Shown here in pieces: positions 1-12,783 of a DNA stretch of 64,000 bases (the first letter of the stretch is position 1; each line of letters starts with the position of its first letter). Source of the stretch: Membranipora membranacea. Its lineage: Eukaryota > Bryozoa > Gymnolaemata > Cheilostomatida > Membraniporidae. The notes beneath the pieces are model-generated. The model was not told where the DNA came from. It ran no database searches and worked only from the letters and a program-made list of their open reading frames with translations. Made by a program: the position numbers and the translations under genes. Where the stretch lies: positions 1,984,001 to 2,048,000 of the forward strand of contig OU612071.1 of NCBI GenBank assembly GCA_914767715.1, read 5' to 3'.

Positions 1-3000
1 CAAACATGGTTTGGATTTGGCTTTTTCAGTTGATACTGTTCAATGATAGCATTTTCAAACTACACCCAAATGTTTGAGCTTATATTTTACTTGAATGTCA
101 TCCTAATATTTTTATTATTGAAAAACACTAATGTAACTATGCTGGATGCGTATAGGATTATGATAACTGTGTGTCTGGAGGGATCACCCTTAATAACACA
201 CATGATGTTCTATGTGGAATATTCTGCTGCATTTTCAGTGAGCTGGTTTTTGTATGTTCGACCTTGGTGTAGTTATCACCATTAAGGAATTGCAGTCCTG
301 AAATAACCATCGACAGCATTCATGTTACGGTTGAGTTTGTACATTTTCTTAAAAATCGTGCCCTGGGACTGCATCTATACTGCAACAAGTTATAATGTTG
401 TTACTTTTGAGGATTCGGTCAGCCAAACAGGTGGGCTACCTCAAAAAACAACAAATCTGAGATGGCCTCCAAACAAAATTGGAAGCAATTCTTCACGCAG
501 TGCATTGAAACGATCCAAGTACAATTGAGACCTCTGCTGGATGAAGATATCAGTGAGAGCAATTACAGACATTGTTTTCTCAGAGTAAATTTTCTAATCC
601 CTCAAGAAAATCTTATTTGTAAACAACCAGTGTATTGCAGTCTCTATGTTTCATTACAGGGAAAGAATTTGTTACTGTTGTGCCTTGTTAATCTTCTCCA
701 AAGGATTTAAAGGCAATGTAATTTTAGAATATCTAAACCTGAGGATTACCTTTGTGTCTCAAGACTTGTTGCTTCTCATGATATTTATGTATTATAGCAT
801 TATTACATCAGATTAAAACTGAAGGTTCAATTAAATCAGATGTCTAGTCGCAAGCAACATCCCGGACCATAGGATGCAAAATTTGTTGCCTTAGTGGCCA
901 GGCCGCAATATCTGCTCCAGGTTGCTCTCTGTTTGCAGGCGGGTCGGAGCACACCTGGGTTCCAACCAAAGCCCAGTGCTAGATAATTTGTAATTCCTGC
1001 TCAGTCCAAATATACTTTCAAACCAGCATTCCAAGCCCGAAACCCCAGTTCTGATACAAAAAATTTAGCCCATATTGAGTGCCCCGTTTTTTATACCAAT
1101 TTTATTGCATCTAAAATATCATATCATATTATGTTGAATCAATAGGCTCTAGAGGCTGGCTACTCATATATTTACATTTTTGCAATCGACCATGACACCT
1201 TGTCGACATTCAATTATCCACACTCTCTTTACTCAACAAAAACATGGTCCATGCGATCACTTCACTTTTGGTTAGCCGGGTAAACCTTCTTCCAGGAGTT
1301 ATTGCACAATCGAGTAGAGGGTGCCCTGGGACTGCATCTATACTGCAACACGTTATAATGTTGTTACTTATGAGGATTCGGTTAGCCAAACAGGTGGGCT
1401 GCCTCCATAAACAACAAATCTGAGATGGCCTCCAAAAAAGTCTGAAGCAATTCTCCACGCGGTGCATTGAAACGATCCAAGTACAATTGAGACCTAAGGT
1501 GGATGAAGATATCAGTTAGAGCAATTACAGACATTGTTTTCTCAGAGTAAATTTTCTAATTCCTCAAGAAAATCTTATTTGTAAACAACCAGTTGTATTG
1601 CAGTCTCTGTGTTTCATTACAGGGAAAGAATTTGTTACTGTTGTGCCTTGTTTATCTTTTCCAAATGATTTAAAGGCAATGTAATATTAGGATATCAAAA
1701 CCTGAGGATAACCTATGTGTCTCAAGACTGATTAAAATTGAAGGTTGATTTAAATCAGATGTCTTGTCACAAGCCACATCCCGAAGCATAGGCGGCGAAA
1801 TTCGTTGCCTTAGTGGCCAGGCCACAATATCTGCGCCAGGTTGCTCTCTGTTTGCACGCAGGTCGGAGGACACCTGGGCGCCAACCAATGCCCAGTAGAA
1901 GATGGACCGCAGATACATTCGATATGAGGCCCTTTCGATAAATTTAAGGTTCAATGATTGCACAGACCAAGGGTACATTGTGGCAGCATCATTCAAGGAT
2001 TGTTATAATTATTCCTATTGTAAAAACTGCCACAATACTGCCTTCCTAGCTATACCCATCGTATCAATTTAGCTAGGATAGTTAGGTGTAATTTAAGCGT
2101 ATAACTTCATGTCTAATTGTGGAGTAAGGCTGTACAAAGAGAAATTTTTAAGGGAGAGCCTGCATATTCTCTTTTTTATTGTAATCAAAAACTTTGAATT
2201 CAGTTCATTCTCCAGAACCCTATAATTGTGACAAATAGATGAAAGGAGTTTTTGGCATCAAGCTTCCCATAACTTTCCCCATGACGCAAAGCTTGCATAT
2301 ACCTTGACCAAGGAGTAAAAAACTCGGGACCATTTCCCCCTTGTGATTTAATTGTGGACAACGTTTTAACCAGGTTGTTGGCGGGGGTGGAGTTGGGTTT
2401 TTTATGCTTCTCGGCACTGCGCACTTGGGAACTCTTGTTGAACGGTGATTTCCTCTAGGGTGACCCTTTCTAAATAGATAACATAGTTCCTAGCCTGTGA
2501 TGAGACAGTGACACCTGTGGTGTTGTAACATTGCCATCAGAGAAAATTGATCGATTTAGACAATTTAATTCTTGAGCATTTAAACACGGCTTGTAAGATT
2601 TGCTTAAGTACCTAGCATTGTTCTCCAGCGAAGCTGTGTATAGAATTATATCATTGATCAGGTGATACAGCAGTACTTTTAATTGTTTTGGTTGTTCTAA
2701 ATTATTTGGAGCAGATTTCATAAGTTTAATAATTAACAAAGGTTCACAACTTGAGTTTCAGTGTGTTATCCTTATTATGAAAGTATCGATAACAATTTGT
2801 TTACATAGCAGTTTGAAAAGATCCGTACAATGAAACAGAGTTACACAGTGATTTAGCGAACAGAAATATATCACATATTCTAAGCAAGACTAAATTATAG
2901 TCATAACTCCTTGGTTGAAGCTGGAAACAGTAACCAGTCGCAGCATTAGAAGGCAGTGTTGTTGAGTTCAACAAGTTTTATTCTTTTTTCTCAATTAAGC

Positions 3001-3476
3001 AACATGTCAATCTTTTACAACAACACATGTTGTATTACACTCTCCGAACCCTCCATTATCTGTTTTAGTTACTGGGTGCAAGCGGACGTGGATGGTATAG
3101 CTGCCACCACAATAAGGATATCATAATCACTAAGCTTCAACTTAAGAAAACCAATATCAATCATCATTAAATTATGTCAGTTGTCGATGTCATTAAACCA
3201 AGTAGTGTATTTTTTCCCTAATCACACAAAACTTAATATCAATTATTTGACATCTGGCAGTTTGAAATTATCCACATAATATGACAAGTGTCCAAAACTT
3301 TTATTGGCATAATAATTGATCCAACAACTATTAGTATGTAGGCGTATTAAGTTCAGATCCTGCACCCTACCTCCTGGGAACAATGATATTTCCCTATCAA
3401 CCATAATTTATATGGAAATAAACAATATGAAAATAATAACAGCTTCCAGCTCATCAGATGTTGCCTGTCCTGAAAG
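1..3476. repeat. Repeat-rich intergenic DNA with a 0.6-kb direct duplication
   Basis: No convincing gene is seen. The block at about 360-975 recurs, diverged, at about 1323-1890 in the same orientation (offset about 963 bp). Matching landmarks are the ccctgggactgcatctatac start, the aaatcttatttgtaaacaacc middle and the ttgctctctgtttgca end. The last part (about 880-975 and 1797-1890) also matches the body of the SINE-like element at 16.9-17.1 kb, so the duplicated block carries an old SINE fragment. Small open frames here are short and lack domain features. Confidence 0.6.
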
Positions 3477-3484
3477 TATAAAAG
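3477..3484 (+). promoter_or_regulatory. TATA box of the small secreted-peptide gene
   Basis: The sequence TATAAAAG lies about 30 bp before a stretch (about 3505-3515) that would be the first base of a short 5' UTR exon ending at the GTAAGT donor at 3565. The spacing is that of a classical RNA polymerase II TATA promoter. The start site is inferred. Confidence 0.5.
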
Positions 3485-3735
3485 AAGAGACCAATTAATA
3501 CAAAGATCACAAGACTACAGCCTCACATCACTGCACAGCACTGTCTCAAACCTCTTAATCCACAGTAAGTATCTGGTTGTAAATTTACTGATCAGGAATT
3601 GTATGAGGTAATGCCGCGTTGGAAGTAAATTTTTGTATTTGTTTTCTGTATTATCTCATTGAGGAAGTTTCTATAAATCAAGCTGGTATAATGGAATGCA
3701 TATTCTTTATCTGATGTAGATAGAAGAAACTGGAA

Positions 3736-4234
3736 ATGAAGGTCTTTGCACTTCTATCCCTGATCGTTACTGCACTTGGTGAGTTTCACTTCTTCTTCTT
3801 GTTTTATATTTGTATAGTGAATACTGAGACCTGTTCTACATGTGGTATTTAGGTAGATATTGGATGACTGATGCATTAATGTTTCCACCGACTGTGGTGT
3901 TTTATGATCTTCAAAGACATAATTAAACCATATCTGATATAATTAGTTACATTGAGGTCTAAAATACGAATCACCCCATAGCATTTGATCAGATCACATT
4001 CACTCCATAAGCGTGGTTGATCTTGAAATGTAATATAATAGACGGTACAGAATAAACTGTTTGATGATTGTGATGATAATTTATTTATCATCGCAACTGC
4101 AAAATGGTAATGTTCATAAGTTTATAAATTTACACTGTGTTTTTATAGCTGTTGTACAGATTGAAGCTGGGATCTTAAGTTCGGTGATAGAGTCAGTAGC
4201 TACCGAAGTAGCTGTTGACGAAATCGAAGGCTAA
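3736..4234 (+). CDS. Small secreted peptide (42 aa), split by one coding intron
   Basis: Unrecognised family. Coding starts at the ATG at 3736 in an exon of about 3720-3778 that ends at a GTGAGT donor (3779), and resumes in phase at 4149 after a TTTTTATAG acceptor. The stop is TAA at 4232-4234. The peptide begins MKVFALLSLIVTALAVV, a textbook signal peptide likely cut near QIEA. It leaves a mature peptide of about 21 residues with alternating hydrophobic and acidic residues (GILSSVIESVATEV...) and no cysteine. A non-coding first exon (about 3508-3564, donor GTAAGT) and a last 3' UTR exon (from 4463, with AATAAA at 4549 and 4566) complete a compact four-exon gene; intron 3 (4260-4462) lies in the 3' UTR. 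TATA box, donors, acceptors and poly(A) signals all agree. It could be a hormone-like, defence or structural peptide; the sequence does not say which. Confidence 0.55.
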
Positions 4235-4548
4235 ACACCCACCAGCGGACCAAATTGAGGTGAGCAGATACAATAAGACTACAATCTTTGTATTATAGAT
4301 ATTGCACATATATGTACTGATAAGAAAACAAATTATAATGAAAATTCTAAAATAATTTTATTGGTTGATGCAACTCTGAATATTTGTTTTTTAATGTTGT
4401 CGTAAACAAATCAGTTTTATGCATATAAATCGAATTAATTTATTTTTTCCAAAATATTCTAGGTTCGAGATATGTCTGCAACCAAGAGAAAATCACACAG
4501 AATTTATAAGCTCTTGTCAATCAACTGTGTATTGAATCTAATTTAATC

Positions 4549-4571
4549 AATAAATAATATTTAGCAATAAA
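4549..4571 (+). terminator. Two poly(A) signals of the small secreted-peptide gene
   Basis: AATAAA occurs at 4549-4554 and again at 4566-4571, about 90 bases into the last non-coding exon (from 4463) of the peptide gene. This is where mRNA cleavage would be expected. Confidence 0.45.
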
Positions 4572-4599
4572 GCAAAACCTCCTTGCACACAGTTTAATA

Positions 4600-5362
4600 A
4601 TTATATTTCAAACACAAATAACAATTCCTAAATTATTATGGCATTCAGTTTGGTTATGTCATACCCATAAGATAGAGAGCGAAACCTCCTATGCCATTCT
4701 ACACCATTAAAGGGAACTGACATTGATTGTTCAAGCCAGAACAGTGACAGGACTCACAACATCTGCACGTGCTCACATTGTAAAATCTAAAGTTACTTAA
4801 GGGTACCAAAAAGGTATAATTTTATACATGGTATACACTGAACTCAATCCTGGAACAGCAGATCACTCATAGCCTTATAAACAGTAATTACTCAATTTAA
4901 GAATACTTACTTGATTTTATGAATTCCTCAATCCTCTAATAATTTAAGTTTATAGATGTCTATGTGATTTGCTATGTGAAATGCTATGTGAAATGCTATG
5001 TGATTGGCTGTCCCTAGTAGAGGGTGCCATCTTTACTGTATGACCACGTGACAGTCACCTAACTAAAACCGTTACAACAAGATGCACTCTTCCAGATATA
5101 ATGCAGTCTCTAATAAAATATTCATATTCAAATGCAATGATCTCAGTGCCCTAACTTCATATCTAGATAGGGTGAAAGAAAGAGGGCTTACACGGTTTTC
5201 ATCAGTAATAATACATCTGGTAAAAAAATCCAAAACTAAGAGTTGCGAAAAAAATTCATCCTCAGCCATTCATATTTGTTGAGCCGACCTCAGCTGTTTC
5301 AGGGAAAACAAATTTGGTCCATAGCCAATTTATATATAATATGTGCCGAAATGTGAGTTGCT
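4600..5362. other. Intergenic DNA between peptide gene and giant inverted repeat
   Basis: No gene is seen. A short tandem array of an approximately 13-bp unit built on ctatgtga lies at about 4958-5006. The open frames at 5072-5282 overlap on both strands and carry no recognisable features. Confidence 0.4.
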
Positions 5363-7372
5363 GCACTGCGTTTCATACCCAAGAATTGTCTGACAATTCT
5401 GTACAATTCTAGAATTGTCATAAACTGACCTATATATCATTACCCATCCAGCAACCATTATTGTGTAATTAACCCTGCCTGCTAAATAAATTACTTTCAT
5501 TATTGATATTGTATAGCCATAGTATAAGCCTTTACAGTTCTAGTCAATATCATACAATCGGATATGCTGTAATGAATAGATATTGCTGTGCAAGGTAGCA
5601 TCAAAATCTATATTGCGGGAGACCCAGGTTCAAATCCCCACCGGGGCAAATCTTTACTTTTCGTATCATCATGAAGGAAAATGAAAGCATTCCATTCGAA
5701 TTGTTGGCTCACAATTTTTGTAAGCACGGAGAACTCTTAGTAATGAGTATGATGACGCGACAAAATACTTATGTTCAACTCTTCTGTGTTGTACCATACC
5801 CTACGTTATATTTTGTGCAATCTGTTAATATTGGGAGCAACTGCATAAATAGAATACATCAGCAAACTATGCTAGCAGAATTATCAGAAAACTTTGCTAC
5901 TAATAAAAATGTACAACATCGCTCCCCAGATGAGCGAGGAATTACTTTGTATCAACTGTCCTACATGCCTAAGTGGAGAGAAATGATATGTGAATGAGGC
6001 CATATTATCCACAGAACCACTGACTACTGAAAATATGCTGACTGATGCTAAAAAACTCAAACTTGGTGTCACAGCAAGTAGTATGAGTACTGATTATTGG
6101 CATAGTCTAAACTACGCTCCTTGTGATTATTGAGAGTGAATGGCTTTCAGCTATTTCTATTTGTTGGCCAAAGATGCTCTGAGCATGGAGTTAGCTCTGA
6201 ATGTTATGGTATGTGGGCTGAGGGAGGCAAAGGTAAATCAACTATCGTAAGCCTGGTATATATTCATTACCTGTCTACAAAGGAGCTCTTGATGTTATGC
6301 TATATCATTCTCAGCCATCTCAGTTATATGGTGTACAGGAAGCAATTCTGGCATAGTTCTCTCTCACTCTTGGATGGTAGTCCCCTAGTAGGTGTTGGCA
6401 CTAGTACAGATAGTATTAAAATGTTAGACTAGTGGCAACACCGTTTAATGTAATAAATTTTAATCTGTCAGCTTGAGTGCCACAAGCAGGGAGATTGGCC
6501 AATAACAGGCATAATTACATAACTACCTTGATATCCTTGTTGTCAAAATTTTTAATTGTCCAATTAAGTATAATTAACACTGTTTATTAATCCTTCACAC
6601 ACATTCCATTGCACTTGTGACAAGTCATCATGACACACTTGTGGAATCAGAGAGACAGGAGTCATTGTAAGCTGACCTAACTTCCTGTCTTTTGCCGCTG
6701 ATAATGAGTGCCGTGAATTTTTAATTTCGCGAATATTCATTTTTATAATGATGGTTGTTTGGGTGTAAGTGCAATCATGATCATTATTTGACGGAAGAGT
6801 GAGGGGGCGGGAAGTTGTAACATTTTATGCACAATACTAGATAATTGTCCAAATTCAATTTGTATATTTTTATCAAATTATTTCACCAAACTCTGCTTCA
6901 AAGCTCATCATTGTACAGAGTTATTATGCCAAGAATGAGATTGCCTCGCATAAAAACCTTAAATTCTCTGGCGCCCTTATTCTCCAGTATTTGCAAAAAA
7001 GTTTCATTGATATTCCGCGCTTCTTGGTCAACTTCAAGAGTTGAGCCGGCATTATATGATAATCTGTGTGTTTATCCACAGGGTTGTCCATTTTTAAATC
7101 TTCTGGTACCTCATAAGTTCTGTGAAGGTCGCCTATGAATGCCAGTGTAAACAAAATTAACATTCTTACTGGCTTATCTTGATTATGACTTCATGGGTAA
7201 ATAACTTGGATACCAACAATACATCCAATTATGCTTGGCTAAGATGTTGATGTTAATTGAAAGGTAAACAATTGGCAGATGACACTGTGAGGATCTTGTT
7301 CAAATTCAATAATAAGCTAATCTCATTGAAAATGATCAGACAGATCAAACTGTACACTTTAGCCATTAATTG
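5363..7372 (+). repeat. Left arm of a giant inverted repeat (unclassified element)
   Basis: This arm is matched in reverse complement by 8825-10567. The shared outer end is gcactgcgtttcatacccaa and the shared inner end is agccattaattg. The arm holds broken coding-like frames (about 5671-5997, 6130-6432 and, on the other strand, 6924-7163) that recur in the other copies, but I cannot assign them to a transposase family. Near the outer end are nested small palindromes built from gaattgtc/gacaattc. About 250 bp around 5636-5890 are absent from the right arm. A B-box-like stretch, ggttcaaatcc, sits at about 5632. Confidence 0.75.
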
Positions 7373-8486
7373 CATGCATCAAAGAGTTTGGTATGTTAAA
7401 GGTTCTATCAACCTGAAATTCCAATCATTTCAACAAATTCTGGACTCAAATACTAATGTGAAACTAATGCAAAATGCATGCCTTGATTTTTCCAAAGCCT
7501 TCGATAGGATGCAGCACCCCATACTGATATATAAAATGAATCATCTTGGTTTTAACGCTAATGTCATTGCCTTAGTAGAAAGTTTTTTGGAGTCAAGACA
7601 ACAATGTGTAAAATACTGTGATAATTTTTCTGACTACAAACCCATTCAAGTAGGTGCCCCTCAAGGAACCAAACTGGGCCCCATCCTTTGGCTAATTTAT
7701 GTTGATGACTTAAAATCTTTTGATTATGATACAAAATGTATCAAATATGCTGATGATACAACCTTTTATAAGCCTATCATTGATCCATCCACTGAGAACA
7801 TATCTGATGCAATACTGTTAGCAAACACCTGGTCTGAGCAAAACAACATGATTTTGAATTCTAGCAAAACTGTGATACTGAATGTAGCTTTTACAAACAA
7901 ACCTGCTATGCACCTTGGTATATCCTATGGAGATGATAACCTCTTTATCTCTCCCTCTGAGCATAACAAGTTTTTAGGCGTATTCATAGACAACACACTA
8001 ACTTTCAGCAATCATGTTGACTATATTATATCTAAATGCTCTCAACGATTATACTTGATGAGACTGCTAAAACGCATGGGTATGGATAGTGATGGCCTCA
8101 GAACCTTCTATATAGCTAACATTAAGTCTATAATCTCCTACGCCTGCCCTGCATGGTATAATCTATTATCAGACACCGATAAAACACGACTCGAGAGGAT
8201 CCAGCGCTCTGCTACTCGGATTGTGCTGCCATTCTCTGACAACTACGAGCAGAGGCTGGACCATCTAGCACTGCCACCCATCACAACATTCCTGCACACC
8301 ACTTGCAGTGAACATTTCACTAGAATAGCTGACAACGATAATCACCCCTTGAACTCTCGTATTAAAATAAACACAAACAGAACATCTGCTTGTAGAGCAA
8401 AAATAGATAAAAATAGGCCATCCAAGTGTAGAACAACCAAAAGACAAAATACCTTTTTTGAATTTTATATGCGATTTTTTAACTAA
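7257..8486 (+). CDS. Partial LINE reverse transcriptase (CR1/L2/jockey-like), 5'-truncated
   Basis: This is the reverse transcriptase of a non-LTR retrotransposon. Visible fingers/palm motifs are DFSKAFDRMQH, the GAPQGTKLGPILWLIYVDDL block and the catalytic KYADDTTFY (YADD), followed by a thumb and C-terminal region containing LGVFIDNTLTFSNHVDYI. The endonuclease and upstream half are missing. The first roughly 40 codons belong to the inverted-repeat arm, so real LINE sequence probably starts near 7373-7440. The frame stays open to 8486. The element ends at about 8579-8610 in AATAAA plus three copies of caaactt, the short 3' repeat tail typical of CR1/L2-type LINEs. It lies in the loop of the giant inverted repeat. 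Confidence 0.85.
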   Translation: MKGKQLADDTVRILFKFNNKLISLKMIRQIKLYTLAINCMHQRVWYVKGSINLKFQSFQQILDSNTNVKLMQNACLDFSKAFDRMQHPILIYKMNHLGFNANVIALVESFLESRQQCVKYCDNFSDYKPIQVGAPQGTKLGPILWLIYVDDLKSFDYDTKCIKYADDTTFYKPIIDPSTENISDAILLANTWSEQNNMILNSSKTVILNVAFTNKPAMHLGISYGDDNLFISPSEHNKFLGVFIDNTLTFSNHVDYIISKCSQRLYLMRLLKRMGMDSDGLRTFYIANIKSIISYACPAWYNLLSDTDKTRLERIQRSATRIVLPFSDNYEQRLDHLALPPITTFLHTTCSEHFTRIADNDNHPLNSRIKINTNRTSACRAKIDKNRPSKCRTTKRQNTFFEFYMRFFN

Positions 8487-8824
8487 TGCAGCTCAGATGC
8501 TTTTATTTTTATTTTTCCATGTATGTGCTGTACATTCGATGCTATCAACCTATCACAGGATGGATATTAGAATTTAGGCAATAAACAAACTTCAAACTTC
8601 AAACTTCAATTCAGATTAGGGGCTTGCAGGGCCATTACAGCTGTTAAATTTTAAAGCGATAAATTATTGCCTGGACAGCCTTTTGGCAGATAATCTTTCA
8701 AAGCTCTCAGATTATTATTATCGGCTGCATTGATAAATTTAGAATTTACAGTGACCATTGTGTCATTGAATGATAGGCCTGTTAGATTTACTCTTGCTTC
8801 TCTCTACCCATATACCATAAAATT
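7373..8824 (+). mobile_element. Loop between the inverted arms: LINE fragment plus spacer
   Basis: This is the single-copy centre of the inverted repeat. It contains the 5'-truncated LINE (to about 8610, ending with the caaactt tail) and about 215 bp of AT-rich spacer to 8824 in which I see nothing. The LINE may have inserted at the centre, or the inversion may have formed around it. Confidence 0.6.
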
Positions 8825-10567
8825 CAATTAATGGCTACAATGCACTGTTTAATCTGCCTGATCATTTTCAATGAGATTAGCTTATTGAATTTGAACAAGA
8901 TTCTCACAGTGTCATTTGCCAATTGTTTACCTTTCAATTGACATCAACATCTTAGCCAAGCATAATTGGATGTATTATTGGTATCCAAGTTATTTACCCA
9001 TGAAGTCATAATCAAGATAAGCCAGTCAGAATGTTCATTTTGTTTACACGGGCATTCATAGGCAACCTTCACAGAACTTATAAGGTACCAGTAGATTTAA
9101 AAATGGACAACCCTGTGGGTAAAGACGCAGATTATCATATAATGCTGGCTCAACTCTTGAAGTTGACCAAGAAGCGCGGAAAATCAATGAAACCTTTTTG
9201 CAAATACTAGAGAATAAGGGCGCCTGAGAATTTAAGGTTTTTTTGCGAGGCAATCTCATTCTTGACATAATAACTATGTACAATGATGAGCTTTGAAGCA
9301 GAGTTTGTTGAAATAAGTTGATGAAAATATACAAATGGAATTTTGACAATTATCTAGTATTTTGCATAAAATGTTACAACATCCCGCCCCTCACTCTTCT
9401 GACAAAGAATGATCATGATTGCAATTACACCCAAACAACCATCATTATAAAAATGAATATTCGCAAAATTTAAAACTCACTGCATTCATTATCAGCAGCA
9501 AAAGACAGGAAGTTAGGTCAGCTTACAATGACTCCTGTCTCTCTGATTCCACAAGTGTGTCATGATGACTTGTTACAAGTGCAATGGAATGTGTATGAAG
9601 GATTAATAAACAGTGTTAATTATACTTAATTGTACAATTAAAAATTTTGACAACAAGGATATCAAGGTAATTATGTAATTATGCCTGTTATTGGCTATCC
9701 TCCCTGCTTGTGGCACTCAAGCTGACAGATTAAAATTTATTACTTTAAACGGTGTTGCCACTAGTCTAACATTTTAATACTATCTGTATTAGTGCCAACA
9801 CCTACTAGGGAACTACCATCCAAGAGTGAGAGAGAAATATGCCAAAATTGCTTCCTGTACACCATATAACTGAGATGGCTGAGAATTATATAGTATAACA
9901 TCAAGAGCTCCTTTGTAGACAGGTAATGAATATATATCAGGCTTACAATAGTTGATTTACCTTTGCCTCCCTCAGTCCACATACCATAACATTCAGAGCT
10001 AACTCCATGCTCAGAGCATCTTTGGCCAACAAATAGAAATAGCTGAAAGCCATTCACTCTCAATAATCACAAGGAGCGTAGTTTAGACTATGCCAATAAT
10101 CAGTACTCATACTACTTGCTGTGACACCAAGTTTGAGTTTTTTAGCATCAGTCAGCATATTTTCAGTAGTCAGTGGTTCTGTGGATAATATGGCCTCATT
10201 CACACATCACTTCTCTCCACTTAGGCATATAGGACAGTTGATACAAAGTAATTCCTCGCTCATCTGGGGAGCGATGTTGTACATTTTTATTAGTAGCAAA
10301 GTTCTGATCTGAACCTGGGCCTCCCGCAATATAGATTTTGATGCTACCTTGCACAGCAATATCTATTCATTACAGCATATCCAATTGTATGATATTGACT
10401 AGAACTGTACAGGCTTATACTATGGCTAAACAATATCAATAATGAAAGTAGGCAGGGTTATTTACACAATAATGGTTGCTGGTTGGGTAATGATATATAG
10501 GTCAGTTTCTGACAATTCTAGAATTGTACAGAATTGTCAGACAATTCTTGGGTATGAAACGCAGTGC
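8825..10567 (-). repeat. Right arm of the giant inverted repeat
   Basis: This is the reverse-complement copy of 5363-7372, with small substitutions and one deletion of about 250 bp. The deletion joins near 10310 and corresponds to left-arm 5636-5890. The same broken frames are found here in the opposite orientation (for example 9761-10063 minus and 9056-9349 minus). Arm similarity is high by eye over the whole length, so the two arms are fairly recent. Confidence 0.75.
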
Positions 10568-12224
10568 TGGCAGTCAATGTAACATTGTGTATACCCTAAG
10601 AGAGTTAAGTATTAATTTTGCAGCAGGGAAAATTCACAAATAGCTACATTTAAAGCAAGCTAACATTTGCTCTCATTTCTTCATATAGACTCCCACCTAT
10701 GCTAGAGGAGTAATTTACTGCAAATCATCTTTAGACAACTATCCTGAATATTATGTAATATCAAGTTTATCGTCCTATTGTATTTAGAGTGATATATGAA
10801 TATCTCAAAAAACTCAATATTCACACCCATATATATATATATATATAATATGTGGTTTTAGATCAGAAGATGATTTGATGGTATTCAGTAGCTAATAAAC
10901 CATGGCTCCCCGCCAGAAATTGCCAGAAGATTAAACCGTGAGTTACTCCAATACCATTGACCCCACTTTCAATGATGGAATTACTCTGGTGGAGTAATGT
11001 TAGTTCAATAGGAAAAGTTTGCATTTCGAGAAAATGGCTTGAAGTAATAAAATTATGGCTAGCCAACATTTTCTCAACTCCGTCACTTGACATTAACTTC
11101 CAGTGGGTGACCTCACGTTCAAAGTTTTAAGATACTTGGGTTTTAATGAGCTCATTGGATGGTTGTGACAGGGTTGTCACATCCAATTCTTGAGAAAGGC
11201 ACCCAAGTGCCTTCGGATTTCTCCTCTATTACAAAAACTAAGTGCAGACAACCATTGCAGTACTAACAGTCTGCTGAATAACAATAAAAAAAGCATGGCT
11301 GTAAATGCTGTTGGCAAATTCCCACTTGATTATAATATAAGTTGTATGTCAATTAAAATATTTTTACCCCTGCATTTCCGGTTGCTCCAATCCTAGTAAA
11401 ATCCAAGTAAAACGATGTTGTCTTGTGTTGATGGCTGGAGGGGGAGCAGCTCCAAATATATGCAAATTAGATTAAAATTTTTCTTGAGGTAGAGAATGTC
11501 TTACTTTTTGTCACCATGCTCAGTAAATAACCTAACAAAGAGTCAAGTAGATGTCAAGCACATAGTGTTTGCTTTCCAATCTAGTCAATGCAATGTCACA
11601 GTGTAAGTTATGTCATTATCCCTATCGTTTTATCCAATTTTTCTGCATTTGGATTCGCTTCTGGTCTCACCAGTAAAATGGGAGGAACTTGAAATGTAGG
11701 CATTTATCACAGAACTTGTAACTCAGGGCATATAAGGTAATTTTGTGAACCCGAGTTATCCCCACATCTCGAAAAGGCAAAAAAAACATATAAATTATAA
11801 AGCGAAAAACTTCTTTTGTGGCTGGCATAATAAGTTATCAAGCTTCAGACCTCAAATTTTCAGGACACACTCACAAACTGTGTATTTCTTTGCCCCTCAT
11901 GAAAGTGGAATAATTGCCTACATAAACCGGCAGCAGGGCAGCAATTTATATCATTGTTTAACCGTTTTCCGTAAAGCTTTCGATATGTTGGTAGATATTT
12001 TCCTTGTTTACTAAAGAAAGTAACCACTGTGTTCCTCAGAAGATGAGCAATCCAATGATATAAAAATTGGTGGTGTCAGACCATTCGAAGCCATGCTGCT
12101 GCTAAAAAGAAAATGTGCCTACACATTATTTTACTGATTTGTGATGCTTTAGAGAAAGCTTCTTTTGTAGCTGGCATAATAAACAATTATTGACCTAAAG
12201 ACCTCAGATTTTCAGGACATACAC
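10568..12224. other. Intergenic DNA with microsatellite and a short direct repeat
   Basis: No gene is supported. A (TA)n run lies at about 10833-10857. A segment at about 11815-11877 (ttcttttgtggctggcataa ...) recurs at about 12158-12220 in direct orientation. The open frame at 11745-12014 has no recognisable feature. Confidence 0.4.
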
Positions 12225-12783
12225 TGAGTTTCATGCCCCATATATCATTACCCAACCAGCAACATTATTGTATAATTAACCCTGCCTGCCAAATAATATT
12301 ATAGTATAATCCTTTACAGTTCTAGCCCAGTTCTAGTCAATATTATATAATTGGATTGACATTGTATTCAATGAGTTTGTATTTAGATGACCAGGCAAGT
12401 TAGCTGCTACAATGAAAGCATTCCATTCGAATTGTCCTCCTCACAATTTTTGTAAGCACAACTCTTAGTATTGAGTATGATGAGCCGACAAAATACCTAT
12501 GTTCAACTCTTCTGTGTTGTACTGTAGGCCTACCCTAAGCTATATCTTGTGCAATCTGAGAATGTAGGCAGCAACTGCATAAATAGAATAGATCAGCTAT
12601 ATCATGCTAGCAGAATGATCACAAAACTTTGCTACTAATAAAAAAGTACAACATCGCTCACCAGTTGAGCGAGGATCTACTTTGTATTAATCGCCCTACA
12701 TGCCTAAGTGGAGAAAAGTGATATGCGAATGAGGCCATATTCTCCACAGAACTACCGAAAATATGCTCACTGATGCTAGAAAA

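Noticed and set aside
5671-5997. A protein-coding gene of 108 codons
   Set aside because: It lies wholly in the repeat arm, recurs with frameshifts in other copies, and matches no known domain.
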